Of a stretch of DNA of 7,111 bases, positions 1 through 5,076 are shown in pieces. The stretch lies in assembly GCA_964369185.1 (NCBI GenBank), contig CAYJEN010000074.1:1-7111 (forward strand). Reading direction: 5' to 3'. The first letter of the stretch is position 1, and each line of letters starts with the position of its first letter. This stretch comes from CAYJAZ01 sp964369185 (GTDB taxonomy: Bacteria; Desulfobacterota; Desulfovibrionia; Desulfovibrionales; Desulfovibrionaceae). The position numbers and the translations under genes are program-made. A model generated the notes under the pieces. That model had not been told where the DNA came from and searched no databases. It worked only from the letters and a program-made list of their open reading frames with translations.

Positions 1-45
1 TGGCTCCCCGAGACGGTCTTGAACCGCCAACCTAGTGATTAACAG
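1..45 (-). tRNA. 3' fragment of tRNA-Asn(GTT), probable att site of the island
   Basis: Read on the minus strand, this is the 3' part of a tRNA. It starts with the anticodon loop CTGTTAA (anticodon GTT, bases 41-43), then the 3' anticodon strand TCACT, variable region AGGTT, a T arm with loop TTCAAGA between GGCGG and CCGTC, acceptor strand TCGGGGA, discriminator G and encoded CCA. The next five bases upstream (ACTGC) do not pair properly with TCACT, so the tRNA match ends exactly at the 5' edge of the anticodon loop and the gene is not functional here. A 3' tRNA piece of this kind is the usual duplicate left by a tyrosine recombinase at the far end of an integrated element. The orientation places the element to the right and an intact tRNA-Asn beyond it. 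The tRNA parse is direct; the att role is inferred. Confidence 0.82.
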
Positions 46-87
46 GCAGTCGGAATATCTCAATTTAGATAATAATTTATAACTAAT

Positions 88-115
88 TTGATTTAAATAT
101 AGTATTATAAATCAA
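88..115. repeat. Inverted repeat near the att fragment
   Basis: TTGATTTA at 88-95 is the exact reverse complement of TAAATCAA at 108-115, giving 8-bp arms around a 12-base AT-rich loop. No run of T follows that would make a convincing terminator. It may be a protein-binding or structural site at the element end, but in such AT-rich DNA an 8-bp repeat could also be chance. Confidence 0.4.
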
Positions 116-172
116 TAGATTATCCTTTAACAATATAAAAAATCGACACTAAGTTCATCGCTTTTTCATCTT

Positions 173-190
173 GTGCATAGCGTGCATTGC
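173..190. repeat. Tandem 9-bp repeat
   Basis: GTGCATAGC (173-181) is followed directly by GTGCATTGC (182-190), matching at 8 of 9 bases. The spacing of just under one helical turn is typical of sites bound by small DNA-bending proteins such as recombination directionality factors. That role is inferred only from position near the putative att site. Confidence 0.4.
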
Positions 191-229
191 GATGTATGAT
201 TTCAAATACTTACGAATAGCGAATTTTAA

Positions 230-250
230 TTTGGGTCATATTTGGGTCAT
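230..250. repeat. Paired direct repeats TTTGGGTCAT, candidate integrase arm sites
   Basis: The 10-mer TTTGGGTCAT occurs at 230-239 and again at 241-250, an 11-bp period that puts both copies on the same face of the helix. Paired short direct repeats about 200 bp from the crossover site are the typical layout of arm-type sites bound by the N-terminal domain of tyrosine integrases. The repeat is directly visible; the arm-site reading is an inference from its place inside the element next to the tRNA fragment. Confidence 0.5.
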
Positions 251-324
251 GAGAAAAGAGTTTTTAGGTTATAAAAAAGCACTCAACTAAGAATTTCCCG
301 AAAGCGTTATCTAAGGGGAATTTG

Positions 325-1419
325 TTAAATAAAGTCATCGCCCAGAACACTAAGTTCTTTATCAAGTTCTGCTTTTAATTCTTCCTCGCTTGGGAGATAA
401 AGCTTATATTTTGAGGCAAAAATCTGATTTTGATTTTCAGGAAGAGTGTATTTTACAACTGATTCATTTTTATCTGCGCAAAGAACTATACCAATCGGCG
501 GATTATCGCCTTCGTTTAGCAACTCTCTTTCATAATAGTTTACGTACATTTGCATTTGTCCTAAATCTTGATGAGTGAGTTCACCAAGCTTTAAATCAAT
601 AATAACAAAGCATTTAAGCACATAATTATAAAAAACCAAGTCTATATAAAAATGTTTGTTGTCAAAAGTAATGCGTTTTTGTCGGGCTACAAATGAAAAA
701 CCGTTTCCAAGCTCAAGCAAAAACTCTTGTAAGTGACTTATGAGGGCTTGCTCTATATCCCTTTCCAGAAATTTTGTATTTTCCTTTATTCCGATGAAGT
801 CCAAAATATATGGGTCTCTTATAATATCTTCAGGACGAGCAGGCGAAAGAGTCAAGCTTTGCATTTCCGCAACAACAGACTTTTTCTCTCGGCTTGCGAG
901 GAGTCTTTCATAGTAAAGAGTTGAAATTTGCCTTTGAAGTTGTCTTACACTCCAGTTTCCCTTTATTGCTTCCTCTTCATAGTATTGTCGTGCAAGTGGA
1001 TTTTCAATGCGTAACAAGTGACAATAATGTGACCATGTCAACCTGAACCTATTTGCTAAATCTATTTGTAATTGTCCATTTGTTGATTTACCTTCCAATT
1101 GGTCAGACAGTGTCTGACTTATTTGAGATTCGCTAGACAGTGTCTGATTAATTGGGAAAAGCATATAAAATTGGCGCATATACTTAAGATTAGTTGTACT
1201 AAAACCTTTTCCAAAGTCCTTTGTAAGTTCTTTAGCAAGATTTACAATAAGCTTGTCACCGTATTCTGCTTTGTTCGCACCGCCCTGCTTTTCAACAATA
1301 GTTTTCCCTATATTCCAATAACAGATAACCATTGTAATATTCACGGTTTTATAGACTGAACTTCTTGCCGTTTCTAAAAGGAGTTTTACTTCACTATATA
1401 GAGATATTTCCAATGTCAT
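325..1419 (-). CDS. DUF1016/YhcG-family PDDEXK nuclease
   Basis: This 364-residue protein has both parts of the YhcG family. The N-terminal DUF1016 helical/winged region (about 8-170) carries the family signatures CYWNIGKTIVEKQG, YGDKLIVNLAKELTKDFGKGF, NLKYMRQFY and LTWSHYCHLLRIENPLARQYY. The C-terminal PD-(D/E)XK domain is at about 195-355. Likely catalytic residues are D260 in YIDLVFYN and the D275-L-K277 pair in IIDLKLGE, with Q288 in DLGQMQMYVNYY. Family members occur in defence islands and near type I restriction loci; the substrate is not settled. The ATG at 1419 has TAGGA 8 bases upstream and lies 19 nt behind the HEPN gene stop, so it is probably the last gene of the DUF262-HEPN block. 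A short QTLS duplication at residues 92-105 sits in the link between the signatures. Its GC looks higher than that of the two genes before it, so it may have joined separately. Confidence 0.9.
   Translation of the reverse strand: MTLEISLYSEVKLLLETARSSVYKTVNITMVICYWNIGKTIVEKQGGANKAEYGDKLIVNLAKELTKDFGKGFSTTNLKYMRQFYMLFPINQTLSSESQISQTLSDQLEGKSTNGQLQIDLANRFRLTWSHYCHLLRIENPLARQYYEEEAIKGNWSVRQLQRQISTLYYERLLASREKKSVVAEMQSLTLSPARPEDIIRDPYILDFIGIKENTKFLERDIEQALISHLQEFLLELGNGFSFVARQKRITFDNKHFYIDLVFYNYVLKCFVIIDLKLGELTHQDLGQMQMYVNYYERELLNEGDNPPIGIVLCADKNESVVKYTLPENQNQIFASKYKLYLPSEEELKAELDKELSVLGDDFI
1102..1147. repeat. Duplicated palindrome within the YhcG gene
   Basis: Bases 1102-1118 form a perfect palindrome with 8-bp arms around a single central base (GTCAGACA-G-TGTCTGAC). 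A second copy of its core, AGACAGTGTCTGA, lies at 1135-1147 with an 11-base palindromic centre, 30 bp from the first. On the coding strand they give QTLSS (residues 92-96) and QTLSD (102-106). The 30-bp, 10-codon spacing keeps the frame, so this looks like an in-frame expansion of a palindromic unit in the linker before the LTWSHY signature. Confidence 0.6.
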
Positions 1420-1438
1420 ATATATTTCCTAGGCAGAT

Positions 1439-1951
1439 TTAAAATAAGCTCTTTAAGTAAGTAAGAAATTTTTCTGCATTACTATGTAGAATTAAAATTT
1501 CTTGAAAAGTTTTATTTAGCTTATAGATTAGAAAGTTTTCATGTACTAATTTATTTCGTTCACTTCCAATTTCGAGAAATGCTTTCATTTGCATTTTTAA
1601 GTCACTATTACTACTAATTTCATTTGAAATTTTACTTTTAAATTCTTCTCCAAAAAGCCCTAAAAAGCTATTAATATTTTTTAGATCTTTCCATTGAAAG
1701 TAGGTATGATACTGTCTTTCAATAGCTTTATTTGTAACAAAGCTATGTATCATACAATTTTTTGTTTCTTTAACTATAAAAGCTTTTAACATTTCACATA
1801 GTTCTTTTTCATACAAACTTGCGCAAGATAATAGTAGAACTTTTCTGAAGTGTTCATCAACACTTATACTTAAAGAAAGCTGTGCATTATCTATAAGGAA
1901 TTTTTTTAGGTCTTCCGCTTCATCAACTAAATTTTTAATTGGCTGTGACAT
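1439..1951 (-). CDS. HEPN-domain protein, probable RNase partner of DUF262
   Basis: With the ATG start chosen here the product is 170 residues, almost all helical. It carries the HEPN active-site motif R-x4-H as RNKLVH (R132-H137), inside EIGSERNKLVHENF. The upstream stretch INSFLGLFGEEFKSKI resembles the MAE_28990 / RiboL-PSP type of HEPN protein, often encoded next to DUF262. HEPN proteins with this motif are usually metal-independent ribonucleases that cut tRNA, rRNA or mRNA in toxin or abortive-infection systems. A longer frame from a TTG at 1969 would overlap the end of the DUF262 gene and has no ribosome binding site. The ATG at 1951 has AGG 7 bases upstream and begins 4 bases past the DUF262 stop, so translation is probably coupled. 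The gene is very AT-rich (about 22-28% GC in sampled lines). The exact HEPN subfamily is from memory. Confidence 0.78.
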   Translation of the reverse strand: MSQPIKNLVDEAEDLKKFLIDNAQLSLSISVDEHFRKVLLLSCASLYEKELCEMLKAFIVKETKNCMIHSFVTNKAIERQYHTYFQWKDLKNINSFLGLFGEEFKSKISNEISSNSDLKMQMKAFLEIGSERNKLVHENFLIYKLNKTFQEILILHSNAEKFLTYLKSLF

Positions 1952-1955
1952 GGCA

Positions 1956-3137
1956 CTACCTATTCTCAAAGGTGAGGTTTACTCTTGCTTCTTTGATTCT
2001 ACCTAACACCTTGGCAACAGATGCAACGCCGTCTTGTGATAAAGATTTAAAGTTCGTATTGTTTTTTAAATCTAACAGGCTATTAGAACAAATATTTTTG
2101 CATAAAAAATCTTCTTCGCGATAAGCCTTTTCACAGGTGGCAACAAAAACAGCTTCAAATAATGATATTATAAATTTACCATTAGCTGTACAAAAGGCAC
2201 CTGTGGGTAACTTACTACAACTTTCTAAAAATGAATCAAATAATTTTTTACAATACAAAATTTTCTCATCGGCAAACTTACATGTTTCTTTTGATATAGT
2301 ATTTAAAAATTTACCGAGTGGTGCTGTATAATTTTGACCTGAAATTAATAAAGAAAAAGACCTCATCAGTATTTCAATATCTTTTAGTCTATTATCTGGT
2401 GTATCTTGGTTTAATAGTTTTCTCCATCTAGAATCTTTATTAATTTCTAATAACATTTCATAAAATTTTGAATAGTATAGACTCATTCTGATTTCTTGAG
2501 CAGATAGATTTTGTCCCCCAGTATTTAATCTATTAAAGATTTCATATATTGAGCTATCATCGTTTGGCTCATTTTGTTTAATAACTACGGTACGAATTGT
2601 TCGTAAAATTTCAAATGTATACTTATATTCGCCTAATGTATCATATTTTTTTTTGTCAAGTTTATTTTTAGCATCATTTCCATTTTCCTCGTTAGTCAAA
2701 GTTGGAAGATTTAAACTAAAATTTTTAAATAATTCCTCATTAGCAAATAAGGTTTGATCTATTTTTTTCCCACCACTCATTACTTCTCTAAGAGCTATTT
2801 TTCCTTTTTTTGTTGGGAAGCGTTGCTTCATAAAAAAATATATTGATAGAAGTCTTTGTTGTCCATCAATTACATAAAAATTATTTTTGCCAGCTTCATA
2901 CAGAAATACTTGGGGAACTGGCAAACCAAGAATTATAGACTCTATTAATTTTGAAGCCCTTTTTTCATCCCATACATAGTTTCGTTGAAAAGGTGGGATT
3001 TGAATAACAGCATTATCTATTAAACTAAAAATAGTAGAAATATTAAAATCGTTAGGAGTTGATGTTATATCATACTCGTCTAGTGTAGAGAATGTAGCAT
3101 CTTCTTTATCATTATCTTCATACCATTTTTCTTGCAT
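1956..3137 (-). CDS. DUF262 (ParB/GmrS-like) domain protein
   Basis: This 393-residue protein has the DUF262 signatures in order: IPPFQRNYVW (47-56), LIESIILGLPVPQVFLY (64-80), VIDGQQRLLSIY (89-100) and IFNRLNTGGQNLSAQEIRMSLY (200-221). DUF262 is a ParB/sulfiredoxin-like fold; the DGQQR and FQR-x2-W motifs form the nucleotide-binding, NTP-hydrolysing pocket in relatives such as GmrS and BrxU. No DUF1524 HNH nuclease domain follows. After residue 220 the protein is a helical region I do not recognise, so the effector is probably the HEPN protein encoded 4 bases downstream. The model is that DUF262 senses or regulates and HEPN cuts RNA. The ATG at 3137 has AAAGGA about 8 bases upstream. It is the first gene of its block, and the gap before it should hold the promoter. 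Sequence is clearly AT-richer than hsdS. Confidence 0.88.
   Translation of the reverse strand: MQEKWYEDNDKEDATFSTLDEYDITSTPNDFNISTIFSLIDNAVIQIPPFQRNYVWDEKRASKLIESIILGLPVPQVFLYEAGKNNFYVIDGQQRLLSIYFFMKQRFPTKKGKIALREVMSGGKKIDQTLFANEELFKNFSLNLPTLTNEENGNDAKNKLDKKKYDTLGEYKYTFEILRTIRTVVIKQNEPNDDSSIYEIFNRLNTGGQNLSAQEIRMSLYYSKFYEMLLEINKDSRWRKLLNQDTPDNRLKDIEILMRSFSLLISGQNYTAPLGKFLNTISKETCKFADEKILYCKKLFDSFLESCSKLPTGAFCTANGKFIISLFEAVFVATCEKAYREEDFLCKNICSNSLLDLKNNTNFKSLSQDGVASVAKVLGRIKEARVNLTFENR
1959..1961 (-). promoter_or_regulatory. Ribosome binding site that decides the HEPN start
   Basis: AGG on the minus strand lies 7 bases before the ATG at 1951, within the last codons of the DUF262 gene. No such site precedes the alternative TTG at 1969. 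This favours the shorter HEPN protein and suggests that ribosomes ending DUF262 restart on it. Confidence 0.5.
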
Positions 3138-3411
3138 AATATTTTCCTTTTTAAGTTTAATACATTAATTCTATAGAAACAACACAATAAATTGAAGACT
3201 ACAAAATTAGCATTCTTCATTGAAGTTATCTTGATAAATTTATATCAGATTTTTTACTAAAGTGCACTAGTTTTTTATGGAGTATTACCGAGCACTACTC
3301 ACCTTACAAACTTCATTATCCCCTCTCCTTCGATATATTCAACAAAGCCAGCTTATCTAAAAGTTCCTTTTTCTTTCTTATCCATACTAATGGTAAATAT
3401 ATACCCCTGTA
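3138..3411. other. 274-bp gap between the two gene blocks
   Basis: This is the only sizeable gap between genes. Near the Ymh stop it holds a possible remnant (3314-3411, listed separately). Nearer DUF262 it is very AT-rich and should contain the DUF262 promoter. On the minus strand TATAGA (3170-3175) could be a -10 box, with TCTTCA 17 bases upstream as a poor -35; TGTATT with TTGTGT upstream is an equally weak alternative. CTTCA-T-TGAAG (3215-3225) is an 11-base palindrome and AGTGCACT (3261-3268) an 8-base palindrome; either could be an operator. A 5-bp hairpin (TACTC/GAGTA, 3280-3300) is too weak to call a terminator for the hsd block. None of these is certain. Confidence 0.4.
3314..3411 (-). 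pseudogene. Possible remnant of a lost gene junction
   Basis: After the Ymh stop, the same frame stays open for 31 more codons to a TAA at 3316-3318. It ends KKKELLDKLALLNISKERG, which looks like real helical protein rather than noise. That TAA overlaps an ATG at 3314-3316 as TAATG, and a strong GGAGAGG lies just before it. This second frame ends after MKFVR. A coupled stop/start with a good ribosome binding site but no gene behind it suggests that the end of one gene and the start of the next survived when the DUF262 block arrived or a deletion occurred. The 31-codon stretch has no start of its own, and I do not recognise its family. Chance is possible. Confidence 0.3.
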
Positions 3412-4140
3412 TTAAGAATTGAGTTCTTCACCATATTCAATAGCCTCATCAAGTTTATACATTAATTCGCTTGCAAGCATAAGTTTTCGTGCAGCTTCTG
3501 CCTCGGGAATATTGGCATTATCATGAGCTCCTTGATTTCTAATTCCTTGTATTGCTCCATCAAAAATTTTAGCATAACCTTCTTGAATGTTCTTTTCTGT
3601 AAGAGTTAAACAGGCATTAAAAGAAAGAGTAGATGGAGCTTTGCTTATGGTTGCTCTAATCATATCTGCTTCGCTTGTGATATAGGATAAATTATTTTCT
3701 TGTCGATACTTCTTTATTACGAGGCAAATTTCTATAAAAGCATCTTTAACTGCATTTGAGTAGTGCCCATCATTGAACTGCTTTTGACTAAGTTCAATAA
3801 TACGTGGGTGGATATAGTTCCACCAGTCAAAAGTTTCAGTTGTAACTTCATTGTACAATACACGTATAAGAGTACATAGCTGGGCAAATGCCATTGCATT
3901 AATGGTAACGTTTTGGGTATATGGATTTCGATTATGAGGAAGATTGTCTATAATTCTTAATAATTCAGATTTATAAATTTGATTTACTCCGTCATAAAAA
4001 TAAGCTACATCTGTTAAAGCTTGTTTAATAGTTTTATAGTCATTAACGGCTATTGCTAGTCGCCCACTTACACCAAGCTGATTATAATCATGGCAAAATT
4101 TATATGCTGCAATTATGTGTTCTTTGATTGTATCATTCAT
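3412..4140 (-). CDS. Ymh/TIGR02391-like protein with HEPN-type motif
   Basis: The 242-residue product ends in a region typical of the Ymh family (TIGR02391, PF09509), which is often found beside type I restriction genes. GHYSNAVKDAFIEICLVIKKY (125-145) is followed near the C-terminus by GAIQGIRNQGAHDN (195-208). The latter contains R-x4-H as RNQGAH (R201-H206), the pattern of HEPN ribonucleases, and matches the RNPxAH form usual in this family. The first 110 residues are helical and not recognised. The ATG at 4140 is chosen because AAGAGG lies 6 bases upstream; a longer frame from TTG at 4158 would overlap the previous gene without a site. It starts 10 nt behind the 304-residue gene and probably acts with it, perhaps as the RNA-cutting effector of a cassette carried in the hsd operon. 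RNase activity is inferred from the motif only. Confidence 0.75.
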   Translation of the reverse strand: MNDTIKEHIIAAYKFCHDYNQLGVSGRLAIAVNDYKTIKQALTDVAYFYDGVNQIYKSELLRIIDNLPHNRNPYTQNVTINAMAFAQLCTLIRVLYNEVTTETFDWWNYIHPRIIELSQKQFNDGHYSNAVKDAFIEICLVIKKYRQENNLSYITSEADMIRATISKAPSTLSFNACLTLTEKNIQEGYAKIFDGAIQGIRNQGAHDNANIPEAEAARKLMLASELMYKLDEAIEYGEELNS

Positions 4141-4146
4141 TGAATA

Positions 4147-4152
4147 CCTCTT
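4147..4152 (-). promoter_or_regulatory. Ribosome binding site that decides the Ymh start
   Basis: AAGAGG on the minus strand sits 6 bases before the ATG at 4140 and overlaps the stop codon region (TAA 4151-4153) of the preceding gene. This supports coupled translation and rules against the upstream TTG at 4158. Confidence 0.55.
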
Positions 4153-5065
4153 AGTCAAATAATGTAGCCTGTAAATTACTATTTTTTACTGTTGGAGAAT
4201 TAACTTGAAAATCGCCGGGCAACGGTTTTAGTGTTTTTGCATTAAATGTATATACTTCTAAAATTGTAATATTAGAAATTCTTTCTTTACCATTTTTTAT
4301 TTCTTTCTCGTATTTTATTTTACATTGTATGTAGTCATCACTTGGGCTACTTTTTATAGAACAAGTACCAGATTGAACTTTATCAAGAAAGGAATAGTCA
4401 GAAATATTCGTGTATATAGGCTTTTTTGAACTTGAATCAATAAAGCCCCATTTTGCTTTTTCTTTACTTTCTGCAACAACTGGTCGCCAAATTTTTACTT
4501 TTTGGTAATAGTGCTCATCAGGTAATGGGCGTATAAGATCTTCGGTGATATATTTATAGTAGTTAGGTGGTGTAATTAAATCACAGTCTGTGCCAAAGCC
4601 AATACCTTTTATATCAGTATTTAAATCAAGTTCTTTAAATAACGCACTTCTTTCAGTAAGAGTATTATCAAAGTTTAAGTTGTTAATTTGAGCCGTAGCA
4701 AGTAATGGCTCCAGTTCTTTTTGAGGTGTAGACAAAAAGATTTTGAAAAAATCCTTAATGAATAATCCAAGATTTTCTAATGCATCAACGGGATTTAATC
4801 CTAATCCCTGAAGAAAAGCTTTTACACAATCCGTTGTGATGTTGATACCAACACCACAGATGATACCTACAATAAAGTCATATGATCCATGTTTAGATGG
4901 CTTAATTTTTATCTTAATCTTAGATTTTTTATTTAAAATATTCTTTTGAAAGTCTAGTCTTGCGATTTCAAGAAGTCTTATTGTTCTGATAGCTTCAGCA
5001 GGTGTAAGCTCAGAATTATCTGTATCAAAATAGATTCTAAAAATTGTCTCTTTATCTTGCATCAT
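4151..5065 (-). CDS. Hypothetical protein, hsd-linked partner of the Ymh/HEPN gene
   Basis: I do not recognise this 304-residue protein with certainty. Residues 8-60 look like a small alpha/beta domain, ending in a Lys-rich strand (KSKIKIKIKPSKHGSYDF) that resembles the GS-[FY]-[ED] motif of the DUF7946-type proteins that occur in similar loci. Next is a hydrophobic stretch (about 64-75, FIVGIICGVGIN) and an amphipathic helical part to about 110, which could contact a membrane or pack as a core. The C-terminal half (about 188-275) appears beta-rich: KWGFID, then ISDYSFLDKVQSG, then a strand pair and ITILEVYTF. The start is ATG-ATG at 5060-5065 with AAAGGAGT directly upstream, overlapping the hsdS stop, so it is read with hsdS. 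The tight link to the Ymh gene suggests a two-gene unit in which this protein is sensor or regulator. That is inference. Confidence 0.6.
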   Translation of the reverse strand: MMQDKETIFRIYFDTDNSELTPAEAIRTIRLLEIARLDFQKNILNKKSKIKIKIKPSKHGSYDFIVGIICGVGINITTDCVKAFLQGLGLNPVDALENLGLFIKDFFKIFLSTPQKELEPLLATAQINNLNFDNTLTERSALFKELDLNTDIKGIGFGTDCDLITPPNYYKYITEDLIRPLPDEHYYQKVKIWRPVVAESKEKAKWGFIDSSSKKPIYTNISDYSFLDKVQSGTCSIKSSPSDDYIQCKIKYEKEIKNGKERISNITILEVYTFNAKTLKPLPGDFQVNSPTVKNSNLQATLFD

Positions 5066-5076
5066 TCTAAACTCCT

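Larger units (their letters stand above)
46..324. other. Non-coding end of the island between att fragment and YhcG gene
   Basis: No gene is supported in these 279 bases. The part next to the tRNA fragment (about 55-140) is very AT-rich. It is followed by three short repeat structures, each listed separately: an inverted repeat at 88-115, a tandem 9-mer at 173-190 and a direct repeat at 230-250. This is where recombinase arm sites, excisionase sites and the transcription end of the minus-strand genes would be expected. No clear rho-independent terminator was found. Confidence 0.6.

Noticed and set aside
265..324. Rho-independent terminator behind the YhcG gene
   Set aside because: The best stem (AATTCCC with bulged GGGAAATT, 16-base loop) is weak and lies about 15 bases from the T run, so it is not convincing.
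1952..1969. Longer HEPN protein starting at TTG 1969
   Set aside because: There is no ribosome binding site, it overlaps the DUF262 end, and the ATG at 1951 has a suitable AGG upstream.
390..2331. Plus-strand open frames of about 60-86 codons (390-578, 733-924, 1099-1359, 1939-2124, 2137-2331)
   Set aside because: Each lies over a well-supported minus-strand gene, has no family signature, and looks like an antisense shadow.
3138..3190. A definite promoter for the DUF262 block
   Set aside because: Several weak -35/-10 pairs are possible in AT-rich DNA and none stands out, so it is described only within the gap entry.
4141..4158. Longer Ymh protein starting at TTG 4158
   Set aside because: It overlaps the previous gene, while the ATG at 4140 has AAGAGG 6 bases upstream.
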